Assembly (NCBI GenBank): GCA_014379665.1
Contig: JACMLK010000257.1
Coordinates: forward strand, 1-7,469
Source of the DNA: Saprospiraceae bacterium
GTDB lineage: Bacteria; Bacteroidota; Bacteroidia; Chitinophagales; Saprospiraceae
Direction of reading: 5' to 3'
Length of the DNA: 7,469 bases
Both the position numbers and the translations under genes were made by a program. Below the pieces are notes generated by a model, which saw only the letters and a program-made list of their open reading frames with translations, was not told where the DNA came from and did not search any database. The first letter of the stretch is position 1; every line of letters starts with the position of its first letter. This document shows, piece after piece, positions 1-5,821 of this stretch.

Positions 1-1
1 G

Positions 2-340
2 ATCGGAATTATCGTATTGATAGGTATAGTGACAAAAAACGGAATTCTGATCGTAGAGTTTGCCAATCAAAGACGGGAACAGGGTGTGAAAGCCCTCGAT
101 GCAGTGAGAGAGGCTGCAGTTTCAAGACTCAGACCGATATTAATGACCAGTTTAGCTACCGTATTGGGTGCCTTACCAATAGCCATGGCATTAGGGGCTG
201 CTTCACTAAGTAGAGTTTCGATGGGGATTGCCATCATTGGTGGATTATTGTTTTCGTTGGTACTGACTTTATTTGTAATTCCGGCTATTTATACATATTT
301 GTCAAGAAACAAAAAGTTATATGATGATGGGGCATATTAA
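2..340 (+). CDS. RND efflux pump, inner-membrane permease, C-terminal fragment (5' end outside window)
   Basis: This is the last 112 or so residues of a proton-driven AcrB/MexB-type (HAE1) resistance-nodulation-division pump, whose full family members are about 1,000-1,070 residues. The frame is open to the left window edge, so the TTG at 17 is an internal codon and not a start. Visible family signatures are the GIVTKNGILIVEFANQ stretch, the RLRPILMT motif, the SRVSMGIAIIGGL segment and a closing hydrophobic helix ending in VIPAIYTYLS; these cover the last membrane helices. The tail after the last helix is short and basic, as is usual. The stop codon lies inside the next gene, the TolC-type channel, with a 20-base overlap, so the two are almost certainly co-transcribed and form pump plus channel. 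The periplasmic adaptor gene is expected upstream. The substrate cannot be told from this fragment. Confidence 0.95.
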   Translation: MGIIVLIGIVTKNGILIVEFANQRREQGVKALDAVREAAVSRLRPILMTSLATVLGALPIAMALGAASLSRVSMGIAIIGGLLFSLVLTLFVIPAIYTYLSRNKKLYDDGAY

Positions 341-1637
341 AAATAATTTTATACTGTCAGCTTTTATTCTATTTGTTCATATGCTGGGAGCACAGGAGGT
401 TTTAAGCCTTAAGGATGCCATTCGCATTGCAGTGGAGCATAATTACGATGTCCGGATTGCCAGAAATGAAACCGAAATAGATAAAACCAATAATACCCTT
501 GGAAATGCGGGCATACTTCCAAGATTAGATTTTATTTTTGGACAAAATTACAATATCAATAATACAAGCCAGGAATTTTTCAGCGGGGAGACCAGGACAG
601 GAAGTAATGTGAATACCAGCAATCTGAATGCCAATCTCCAGTTGGCCTGGACATTGTTTGACGGGATGAACATGTTTGTAAATAAGGAGAGACTGTCTGA
701 AATCGTACAACTGGGACAATTGAATGTGCAGTTTCAGATGGAAAATACCATAAGTCAGGTCATGTCATTGTACTATAATATAGTTCAGCATCAGCATAGA
801 ATTGAAACCATACAAAAGGCAATAGAAATTTCTCAGGAAAGGCTCACGCTGGCCAGACTTAAAAAGGACATTGGCACCGGTTCAGGCATACCTGTTCTAC
901 AGGCTGAAGTAGATATTAATTCGGACAGCTCTGCATTGATCATGCAACATCTGATCTTTCAAAATACCAAAATTCAACTAAATGAAATACTGGGTCGATC
1001 TCCGGAAACTGAATTTGATATTATACCCATGAACGAAAGTCAGGAAAATATAGATTACCAGGGACTTGTAGAAAAAGCAACTCAAAGAAACCTGCTTCTT
1101 CAAATGGCAGATAAAAGTATTCGTCTGTCAGAATTAAACCTGAAACAATGGCAAAGTAATAAATACCCGACAGTGGATCTGAATCTTGGTTATAACTTTA
1201 CGCGGTTTCAGGCCGAAATAGGCATATTAAAATTCAATCAGAATAATGGATGGTCTTTTGGACTCACCGGCAGGTGGAATATTTTTGACGGAAGCAACAA
1301 TAACCGGGAAATACAGGTAGCTAAACTTGGAATTGAAACAATCAAACTGACCAAAGAACAGACAGCGTTATCGCTAAAATCAAATTTATTTACGATATAT
1401 AACAATTACCGGACTGCACAGGATATTAAAAAACTTGAAGAGCATAATATCAGGGTTGCACAGCAAAATCTTGATATTACTACGGAGAAAATGCGTATTG
1501 GCACCATTGACGCACTGGAACTCAGACAGGCGCAGCTCAATCTTGTAGATGCGGAATTCAGGAAGATCACCGCAGATTTTGAATCACGCATGTCTTATCT
1601 GGAATTGATGAAATTATCGGGACAACTGATGAATTAA
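321..1637 (+). CDS. TolC-family outer-membrane efflux channel
   Basis: A 438-residue outer-membrane factor that would form the trimeric exit duct of the tripartite pump whose permease precedes it. Length fits the family (about 420-490). It opens with three consecutive Met codons (321, 324, 327), any of which could be the true start, followed by a signal peptide with hydrophobic core around residues 10-22 and a likely cut after Ala24 (LGA|Q). The mature part begins with the typical SLKDAIRIAVEHNYDVRIARNE segment, then shows two similar halves (about 28-235 and 245-435), each mainly long amphipathic helices with a short beta-rich insertion (around 55-110 and 280-325). Both insertions end in the family-typical W-x-hydrophobic-F-D-G pattern (WTLFDG, WNIFDG). 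The segment near 380-410 (NLDITTEKMRIGTIDALELRQAQLNL) is also characteristic. It overlaps the pump gene by 20 bases. No clear intrinsic terminator follows. Function is strong at family level; the exported compound is unknown. Confidence 0.95.
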   Translation: MMMGHIKNNFILSAFILFVHMLGAQEVLSLKDAIRIAVEHNYDVRIARNETEIDKTNNTLGNAGILPRLDFIFGQNYNINNTSQEFFSGETRTGSNVNTSNLNANLQLAWTLFDGMNMFVNKERLSEIVQLGQLNVQFQMENTISQVMSLYYNIVQHQHRIETIQKAIEISQERLTLARLKKDIGTGSGIPVLQAEVDINSDSSALIMQHLIFQNTKIQLNEILGRSPETEFDIIPMNESQENIDYQGLVEKATQRNLLLQMADKSIRLSELNLKQWQSNKYPTVDLNLGYNFTRFQAEIGILKFNQNNGWSFGLTGRWNIFDGSNNNREIQVAKLGIETIKLTKEQTALSLKSNLFTIYNNYRTAQDIKKLEEHNIRVAQQNLDITTEKMRIGTIDALELRQAQLNLVDAEFRKITADFESRMSYLELMKLSGQLMN

Positions 1638-1695
1638 ATGAGTGCCACGTTCGGTTTCGGTTTAGTTTAATTTGAGTTCGATATAATTTTGTCAT

Positions 1696-1721
1696 GATTT
1701 TTGCAAAAATTAGCAAAAATC
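1696..1721. repeat. 9-bp perfect inverted repeat
   Basis: The arms GATTTTTGC (1696-1704) and GCAAAAATC (1713-1721) are perfect complements separated by 8 bases. The octamer GCAAAAAT also occurs twice directly, at 1703-1710 and 1713-1720. It lies 59 bases after the TolC-family stop. It could act as a weak terminator for the efflux operon or as a protein-binding site, but no T-run follows, so neither role is established. Confidence 0.55.
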
Positions 1722-1746
1722 CCGCCAAAATTAGGTGTTTCCATGA

Positions 1747-1814
1747 TTTATAACCCCGGGTTTCAGCCCGGGGCTATAAATATTACACCCCATCGGGGTT
1801 TAATAAAGAAACCC
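1747..1814. repeat. REP-like GC-rich double hairpin
   Basis: Two hairpins stand side by side in otherwise AT-rich DNA. The first pairs 1747-1760 with 1767-1780: 14 positions with one A-C mismatch, core CCCCGGG/CCCGGGG, loop TTTCAG. The second is ACCCC (1787-1791) with GGGGT (1795-1799), loop ATC. The GGGTTT at 1796-1801 can instead pair with AAACCC at 1809-1814, giving a competing structure. Twin GC-rich hairpins between genes are typical of repetitive extragenic palindromes mobilised by RAYT (IS200-like) transposases, or they may act as transcript-end stabilisers. Its dispersal in the genome cannot be judged from one copy. Confidence 0.65.
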
Positions 1815-1930
1815 AAGCCTTAACTTTATCATACTGTATTATAAATCTGTGATTTGTTAACCGACTCAAGTTAATTCAGTTCAGTAAAGTTTACATCAAT
1901 TTTAATGCATTATATTTCTTCTTCAAAACT

Positions 1931-1950
1931 TTAATTTTGCTTAATTTTGC
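1931..1950 (+). promoter_or_regulatory. duplicated -7-like element (two TAATTTTG), possible promoter
   Basis: The 10-mer TTAATTTTGC occurs twice in direct tandem. Each copy contains TAATTTTG, a match to the Bacteroidota -7 consensus TAnnTTTG (1932-1939 and 1942-1949). Initiation from the second copy would leave a leader of about 50 bases before the ATG at 2008. No TTG-type -33 element is seen at the expected 19-21 base distance, so this is a weak call. Confidence 0.35.
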
Positions 1951-2007
1951 AAAAGATAACTTCTGATGATATCTCTGATTTGCCATTTAACTTAATATCA
2001 AATATAC

Positions 2008-2466
2008 ATGCTTAAAAATATATTAAAGACCCTTCAGGAAACCGGTGACCTGGTCATGGAAAAAGCATCAGATCTGAATGAAAAAGCAAAAGAGACAATC
2101 AACGATGCCAAAGAACATACTAAAGAAAAAGCATTAGCCATTCTGGATGAATGGGTGGAAATATTACCAAAACTTAAAACTATGGGGTTTGAACTGACTT
2201 CATTTGGTATATCCATGTCTATAAATCCGTGTATGCTGGCTGAGATGAAAGGGGAAACCAGTGATTTTAGTGATGAAAAGCTGGAAGTCCTTCTCGCACA
2301 ATATAAAGCAGATAAGTCTATCAAACTGTTTTTGAATGTGGTAAAAACAACCCTCATGTTACACAGAAAGACCAATGCACCCATGAAAGATGTGCTTATT
2401 GTCAGATTAGAAGTAAAATTTTCTCCTGAGATTAAAGTATTTGTTGGCAGACCGGAATTGACGTGA
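2008..2466 (+). CDS. conserved-looking hypothetical protein, 152 aa, helical N-terminus
   Basis: I do not recognise a named family. The protein is soluble, with no signal peptide and no membrane helix. Residues 1-50 are charged and amphipathic with repeated Ala, Lys and Glu (ASDLNEKAKETINDAKEHTKEKAL), consistent with a long helix or coiled coil. Residues 50-152 look like a compact alpha/beta domain starting WVEILPKLKTMGFELTSFGISMSINP and ending in alternating hydrophobic strands (DVLIVRLEVKFSPEIKVFVGRPEL). The ATG at 2008 is preceded by AT-rich sequence without a Shine-Dalgarno, as is common in Bacteroidota. Its TGA shares one base with the ATG of the MOSC gene (TGATG), which points to translational coupling and perhaps a shared task. 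The regular codon pattern and this coupling support it as real; its function is unknown. Confidence 0.8.
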   Translation: MLKNILKTLQETGDLVMEKASDLNEKAKETINDAKEHTKEKALAILDEWVEILPKLKTMGFELTSFGISMSINPCMLAEMKGETSDFSDEKLEVLLAQYKADKSIKLFLNVVKTTLMLHRKTNAPMKDVLIVRLEVKFSPEIKVFVGRPELT

Positions 2467-3260
2467 TGCATATCATTACAGATCTTATTATTTATCCGAT
2501 AAAAAGTCTTGCCGGTATTCCGGTGCAGCATGCCAATGCCCTTAGATCGGGATTTCAACATGACAGAAGATGGATGTTGCTCGATGAGGACAATGTATTT
2601 CTGACGCAAAGGGAAATTCCCGAACTGGCGCTTTTCGCTCCTGAGATAAAGGACGATAAAATGAGTATCAGATACCAAAACGAACATTTCTTTTTTGATA
2701 TTTCTGAAACTTCCAATGTGGCGATTCCGACAAAAGTTTTTACTGATGATGCGGATACCATGGAAGTCAGCCGGAATTCCAATCAATGGTTTTCTGACAT
2801 GTTGAAAAAAAAAGTAAGATTAGTTCATTTAAAAGATGACCAATCAAGACAACATTACAATAAAAATAAAAATGAACATATTTTTGTAAGCCTGGCAGAC
2901 GGATATCCGTATCTCCTTGCGGGACATGAAAGTCTCGACCATTTAAACCGAAAGCTTCAGCAGCCTTTAGCCATGAACCGGTTCCGGCCCAACATGGTGG
3001 TTACCTCTTCTGTTCCGCACGAAGAAGATGAATGGGGAGAGCTGACCATAGGGTCAGCAAAATTTCTGAATATGAAACCATGCGGCAGATGCAAAATTAT
3101 CACTATAAATCAGACAACTACCGTCATAGATAATGAACCATTAACTATACTGAACACCTACAGAAAAGCTGGTCATAATGTCATGTTTGGAACAAATATG
3201 ACCTGTGTCCGGGAAGGAATGGTGCATGTCGGCGATACAATTTACAGAGCTGACTGTTAA
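2466..3260 (+). CDS. MOSC-domain molybdenum-cofactor protein (mARC/YcbX-like, without ferredoxin domain)
   Basis: A 264-residue cytosolic protein with an N-terminal MOSC_N beta-barrel (about 1-115) and a C-terminal MOSC domain (about 130-260). Family landmarks are IYPIKSL (9-15), DRRWMLLD (33-40), TQR (47-49), RFRPNMVV (172-179), KPCGRC (204-209) and the closing pattern EPL.ILNTYRKAG, MFGTNM and VGDTIY. In mARC and YcbX a Cys of the CxRC motif ligates molybdenum; here the candidates are C206 and C209, both present. Relatives reduce N-hydroxylated compounds using electrons from a partner. Unlike E. coli YcbX (about 369 residues) it lacks a C-terminal 2Fe-2S ferredoxin domain, so an external electron donor is needed. 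I chose the ATG at 2466, which overlaps the preceding TGA, over the GTG at 2463. It is co-transcribed with the 152-aa gene. The substrate is unknown. Confidence 0.9.
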   Translation: MHIITDLIIYPIKSLAGIPVQHANALRSGFQHDRRWMLLDEDNVFLTQREIPELALFAPEIKDDKMSIRYQNEHFFFDISETSNVAIPTKVFTDDADTMEVSRNSNQWFSDMLKKKVRLVHLKDDQSRQHYNKNKNEHIFVSLADGYPYLLAGHESLDHLNRKLQQPLAMNRFRPNMVVTSSVPHEEDEWGELTIGSAKFLNMKPCGRCKIITINQTTTVIDNEPLTILNTYRKAGHNVMFGTNMTCVREGMVHVGDTIYRADC

Positions 3261-3261
3261 A

Positions 3262-3280
3262 GCGACTTCAGCGCAGTCGC
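3262..3280. terminator. short GC hairpin between converging genes, possible terminator
   Basis: GCGACT (3262-3267) and AGTCGC (3275-3280) form a perfect 6-bp stem with a 7-base loop, directly after the MOSC stop codon and 15 bases before the end of the oppositely oriented gene. The position suits a shared transcription end. There is no T-run on either strand, so a rho-independent mechanism is doubtful. Confidence 0.35.
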
Positions 3281-3295
3281 CCTGTGCCCCGATCG

Positions 3296-4165
3296 CTAGC
3301 CAATTTCACCGTAATCATGGTAAAAAACAGCCTTGCTGACCGGTTCTTCCGGGGTATGGTGGCCGGATTTGAATAAAGAAACCCTACATATACTTTGGTC
3401 TGCAGGTGAAAGATCGATGCAATCCGTCCCTGCCTTATTTTCAATGACATCCAGAACAGACATAAACATCATCCCGGCCGGAGCATATACATCGCTTTCA
3501 CGCCATACCTGTACGATGAGGAATGTCCAGGGTGTCATTTCTTCAGTAGATGTCGGTAAGGTGTGTTCGCTATGCTGTGCAGCTTCATTACGCGTGCAGG
3601 TGATCGATAATGCAGGCTCATAATTGGCTCTACCACCTTCAAAATCAATGTGCAGGTAGCCCAGTCTTACGGTCTTTTTATCGCCGTCATTGGCTTTTCC
3701 CCACAACAGATGTCGGTTCAGTTTGTAAACCATCGGGTCAGATGTGGTCTCCATTAAACTGCCTTTGAAATGTCTGCACGACTTTTTACTATATATATTC
3801 AGTCTCCTGAAAGCCATTTGTGATTCAGGGTTTTTGAGGCCATTGTTCAGTTGTTTATACCCTTTTGGTTGTGTGTCATCTGCACGTAACGTATTGATCA
3901 TCAGACTCATCACGTCCATAGGATACTGATAATTGGTGTACCCATGGGTCATGTGTTTCATCGCTTGCCGGAACATCTGGCCTGCTTTTGTCGCAACTGA
4001 AAATTCAGACTGATTCTTTCTGGTTTCGGCGTATTGCGGGGCTGTCCGCATTTTTTCGCGGTCTAACACACCAATGGTTCGCGTTACTTTTTCCCCGTTC
4101 AATATATAACTGACCGTGTTACCCAACTTACCTTTAAATTTAAAAACACCTGTTTGCTTTGCCAT
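3296..4165 (-). CDS. 'MAKQTG' family Bacteroidota protein of unknown function, 289 aa
   Basis: The N-terminus MAKQTGVFKFKGKLGNTVSYILNGEKVTR followed by TRKNQSEFSVATKAGQMFRQAM (48-69) matches a pattern I know from many uncharacterised Bacteroidota proteins that begin MAKQTG.IK.KG and carry a TRENxxEF-like motif. I know of no assigned function. No signal peptide, membrane helix or catalytic signature is visible. After the N-terminal 75 residues the chain looks alpha/beta, with alternating strands such as MTPWTFLIVQVWRESDVY and MMFMSVLDVIENKAG. I chose the ATG at 4163-4165 because it restores the family N-terminus and has AGGGA 13 bases upstream; a TTG ten codons further out is less likely. The gene seems more GC-rich than its flanks, converges on the MOSC gene, and sits downstream of a hairpin and an 11-bp repeat array, which may be its control region or a linked element. 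Transfer is possible but unproven. Confidence 0.75.
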   Translation of the reverse strand: MAKQTGVFKFKGKLGNTVSYILNGEKVTRTIGVLDREKMRTAPQYAETRKNQSEFSVATKAGQMFRQAMKHMTHGYTNYQYPMDVMSLMINTLRADDTQPKGYKQLNNGLKNPESQMAFRRLNIYSKKSCRHFKGSLMETTSDPMVYKLNRHLLWGKANDGDKKTVRLGYLHIDFEGGRANYEPALSITCTRNEAAQHSEHTLPTSTEEMTPWTFLIVQVWRESDVYAPAGMMFMSVLDVIENKAGTDCIDLSPADQSICRVSLFKSGHHTPEEPVSKAVFYHDYGEIG

Positions 4166-4249
4166 AACAATTTGATTTTCCCTAAGAACTGTCAATTAAC
4201 AAAAATTATTTTATCAACACACGACTTTAACATTTGAATTAACTTTACT

Positions 4250-4280
4250 GCGGTCGGATGGCTTTAAGACATCCCACCGC
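4250..4280. repeat. 11-bp-stem hairpin upstream of the MAKQTG gene
   Basis: Arms 4250-4260 and 4270-4280 pair over 11 positions with a single C-C mismatch, around a 9-base loop (GCTTTAAGA). The stem is GC-rich (GCGGT and GGATG blocks) in AT-rich surroundings. It lies about 85 bases upstream of the start codon, on the 5' side of the - strand gene. No T-run follows on either strand, so it is more likely a regulatory or mobile-element structure than a terminator. Confidence 0.65.
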
Positions 4281-4332
4281 TATAATACGATCATGTTAGA
4301 AAGATGGAAGTTTCAAGGGATCTAAGTGGTAA

Positions 4333-4420
4333 GATCATGGGAGGAACATGGGAATATCATGGGAGCGCCATGGGAGGATCATGGGAGGATTGTCGGGGCA
4401 ACGTCGGGACAACGTCGGGG
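4333..4420. repeat. tandem array of eight 11-bp units, two consensus types
   Basis: Eight units follow each other at exactly 11 bp. The first five (from 4333, 4344, 4355, 4366 and 4377) fit NNNCATGGGAR with three variable leading bases (GAT, GAA, TAT, CGC, GAT). The next three (from 4388, 4399 and 4410) fit NNNNGTCGGGR with leading GATT, CAAC and CAAC. T at unit position 6 and GG at positions 8-9 hold in all eight. The period is close to one helical turn, so every G-run falls on nearly the same face of the duplex. G-runs 7-8 bases apart could also allow quadruplex folding. It lies 168 bases upstream of the MAKQTG start codon. Confidence 0.85.
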
Positions 4421-4533
4421 CAACCCTGATATTTTGGTGGTATAAAGTGGGTAGTTTTATTAGTGCTCCATATCTTTGATATCTAACTTAGAATAAACAA
4501 AATTACTTGGTTTTAGGTTCCCTTTTTATGTTG

Positions 4534-4633
4534 GATCTGTTTGATTTGAAGGATTTGTGTGACCTACGCGCCTACTGTGTAGTGGTCAGGCGGGTTTGTA
4601 AGATTTGTTGGATTTGTTTGATTTGTTGATTTA
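4534..4633. repeat. two 9-bp-phased GATTTG arrays around a GC-rich palindromic block
   Basis: The core GATYTG starts at 4534, 4543 and 4552, and a degenerate copy (GACCTA) stands at 4561. A second series has GGTTTG at 4593 and GATTTG at 4602, 4611 and 4620, with a closing GATTTA at 4628 that runs into the fic stop codon. Spacing is 9 bases within each series. Between them lies GC-rich DNA with small complementary blocks (CGCCT 4569-4573 with AGGCG 4588-4592; CTAC 4572-4575 with GTAG 4579-4582). The array forms the 3' flank of fic and could fold in its transcript; its role is unknown. Confidence 0.65.
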
Positions 4634-5416
4634 TTCTCCGTGATTTATCAGCGCTTTTGGAAGCATAAGCATAAATGGAATGGCTTTTTGGTAATCCAGA
4701 CTGTTATAAAACATGCCTATTCTTGCCAGGTTATGGTAATATTCATTTACATGCCGGTAATAATATTTCTCTGATTGGATATACCATGCGCTTTCCCCTA
4801 ATTTTTCTGCTAAAAACCATTTCTCCAGCAGTCTTCCTATTCGGCCGTTACCGTCGCCAAAAGGATGAATATCTACAAAAACCAGATGAATAAAAGAAGC
4901 ATGGTAGAATATCTCCTCATCAGATAAGTCTGCTTTTAATAATCTGGCAATATCTTTCCATAAAGTAGTGTATTGATCCTTTAGCACGGTTAACAATGCG
5001 GCCTCATATTGTATCCTGCCGGTTTTGTGTTCCATTACCAGCATCTCTGTTTTTCTCAAAACGCCTCTTTGATTTTCGGGCAATAAATGGGCGGCTATCA
5101 ATTTGTGAGCAAGATGAAAATTATCTTTATTCAGTCTGTTTTCTTTTGCGTATAGATATGCATTGTATAAATCATTGGGTTTTTCTATAAGCTCCGGCAA
5201 ATATGCTATGTTAAGCATTTTGTGTTTTACATAGCTGTCTACTTCCATTTGTTCGCCTTCTATTTTCGAAGATGACATGACCGATACCGATGTATAAAAA
5301 GTAAAACTATGCGGCTGAAGTTCCATTTGTTTCAAAGCATCCAATGATGTAGCAATATCCACATCAAGCATAGACTTCCAGGTATCAAACCACTTATTTG
5401 TTATTAACTCTTTCAT
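4631..5416 (-). CDS. Fic-domain AMP-transferase (class II, N-terminal inhibitory motif)
   Basis: A 261-residue cytosolic Fic protein. The catalytic motif HPFGDGNGRIGR occupies 184-195, with the base His184, phosphate-binding Asn190 and Arg192, and acidic metal ligand Asp188 all present, so it should transfer AMP from ATP to a hydroxyl side chain of a target protein. SSKIEG (49-54) fits the inhibitory [S/T]xxxE[G/N] motif, whose Glu (E53) blocks productive ATP binding. Its N-terminal position makes this class II, self-inhibited without a separate antitoxin, and none is encoded beside it. Many Bacteroidota Fic proteins are about 330-380 residues with a C-terminal winged helix; this one stops soon after the Fic fold (LMLPKALINHG), so it is a short form, or a trimmed one. 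The ATG at 5414-5416 lacks an obvious Shine-Dalgarno. The target is unknown. Confidence 0.92.
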   Translation of the reverse strand: MKELITNKWFDTWKSMLDVDIATSLDALKQMELQPHSFTFYTSVSVMSSSKIEGEQMEVDSYVKHKMLNIAYLPELIEKPNDLYNAYLYAKENRLNKDNFHLAHKLIAAHLLPENQRGVLRKTEMLVMEHKTGRIQYEAALLTVLKDQYTTLWKDIARLLKADLSDEEIFYHASFIHLVFVDIHPFGDGNGRIGRLLEKWFLAEKLGESAWYIQSEKYYYRHVNEYYHNLARIGMFYNSLDYQKAIPFMLMLPKALINHGE

Positions 5417-5550
5417 ACCATGACGATTTGTGTGGAAAGAATAACAGATCTTTCAGTAGGCTTTATACTTTCACCGCTCAAGGAAGTTTGTATTGTTCTT
5501 ATGGCGGTTTCAAACATTATCATATATTTTTATCCTGTACTTATATCTAT

Positions 5551-5558
5551 CAAAGATA
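5551..5558 (-). promoter_or_regulatory. possible fic promoter (-7 element only)
   Basis: Read on the - strand this is TATCTTTG, a perfect match to the Bacteroidota -7 consensus TAnnTTTG, 134 bases upstream of the fic start codon and correctly oriented. No TTG or TTTG lies at the expected -33 distance, so the assignment rests on one element. Confidence 0.35.
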
Positions 5559-5690
5559 CTAAATCCGACGACCTTCACTATTCATGGCAAAGGCATGGAA
5601 ATACCTGTTAGCAAACGCAGCAAATCTCTGACAAAAAAACGCCAAAATCATAGCTAAATTCCTTTAGGTAAAGCTACTTACTAAAAAAAC

Positions 5691-5720
5691 ACGTAAAAAC
5701 ACGTAAAACTACGTATAAAC
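5691..5720. repeat. three 10-bp ACGT/A-tract units
   Basis: ACGTAAAAAC, ACGTAAAACT and ACGTATAAAC follow each other at exactly 10 bp, preceded by an A-rich decamer (5681-5690). A-tracts repeated once per helical turn favour intrinsic DNA bending, and the palindromic ACGT core could be a binding site. It lies about 70-100 bases upstream of the -33 element of the + strand promoter, a plausible activator position. Confidence 0.6.
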
Positions 5721-5746
5721 AGTTCGAAATTATGGTTTATTTTTAT

Positions 5747-5773
5747 GGTTAGAATAATTTTGGTTAAAATAAT
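5747..5773. repeat. 12-bp direct repeat GGTTARAATAAT
   Basis: GGTTAGAATAAT (5747-5758) and GGTTAAAATAAT (5762-5773) differ at one base and start 15 bases apart; a diverged GGTTTATTTT lies just upstream at 5734. The pair overlaps a TAATTTTG match (5755-5762) that has no -33 partner. Its place between the ACGT repeats and the promoter suggests an operator or UP-like region. Confidence 0.5.
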
Positions 5774-5792
5774 AATTGATAGAAAAATATTT

Positions 5793-5821
5793 TTTGATTT
5801 ATTGACGTTAATTTATCTTTG
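5793..5821 (+). promoter_or_regulatory. Bacteroidota-type promoter (TTTG, 17 bp, TATCTTTG)
   Basis: TTTG (5793-5796), a 17-base spacer and TATCTTTG (5814-5821) match the -33/-7 pattern used by the primary sigma factor of this phylum. The spacer is slightly shorter than in Bacteroides but within the range reported for Flavobacterium. Start of transcription would be near 5828, about 430 bases before the lipoprotein gene, which is the only + strand gene downstream. Immediately after it, TCGTTA and TAACGA (5832-5847) form a 6-bp inverted repeat with loop GATG, a possible operator or 5' hairpin. Confidence 0.5.

Larger units (their letters stand above)
1638..2007. other. intergenic region with inverted repeats, no gene
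   Basis: A 370-base AT-rich gap between the efflux operon and the hypothetical-MOSC gene pair. I see no credible reading frame on either strand. It contains a 9-bp inverted repeat, a GC-rich REP-like double hairpin and a duplicated TAATTTTG element, each listed separately. Nothing recognisable lies between about 1820 and 1925. Confidence 0.7.
4166..4630. other. repeat-rich intergenic region between MAKQTG gene and fic gene
   Basis: A 465-base stretch without a convincing gene. Moving from the MAKQTG start, it holds an AT-rich leader, a strong hairpin (4250-4280), an 11-bp tandem array (4333-4420), a small ATATC/GATAT hairpin (4470-4482) overlapping a TATCTTTG match, and a 9-bp-phased array that abuts the fic stop. 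The density of short phased repeats is well above that of the rest of the window. Confidence 0.75.

Noticed and set aside
2034..2786. 250-codon open frame on the - strand
   Set aside because: It lies antisense across two + strand genes, one of which is a clear MOSC protein. The translation shows no domain, and its length is explained by stop-poor antisense codons.
3333..3623. 96-codon + strand frame inside the MAKQTG gene
   Set aside because: It is antisense to a protein with family-typical N-terminus and shows no recognisable features.
4281..4286. TATAAT on the + strand
   Set aside because: It resembles an enterobacterial -10 element, but this phylum uses TAnnTTTG, and no + strand gene follows.
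4337..4429. 30-codon frame through the 11-bp array (starts MGGTWEYHGS)
   Set aside because: It is open because the repeat lacks stops; an 11-bp unit changes frame each time, so selection for a peptide would not preserve this period. No good ribosome site precedes it.
4471..4478. TATCTTTG on the + strand
   Set aside because: It is a consensus -7 match but has no -33 partner and points into the 3' end of fic with no + strand gene downstream; it is part of a small ATATC/GATAT inverted repeat.
4333..4633. CRISPR array
   Set aside because: The repeat units are 9-11 bp with spacers of a few bases, far shorter than CRISPR repeats and spacers, and no cas gene is present.
4675..5190. + strand frames of 64-72 codons within fic
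   Set aside because: They are antisense to an intact Fic domain with all catalytic residues.
5420..5611. 63-codon + strand frame beginning next to the fic start
   Set aside because: There is no ribosome site, homology or domain, and it covers the likely fic promoter; composition is that of intergenic DNA.
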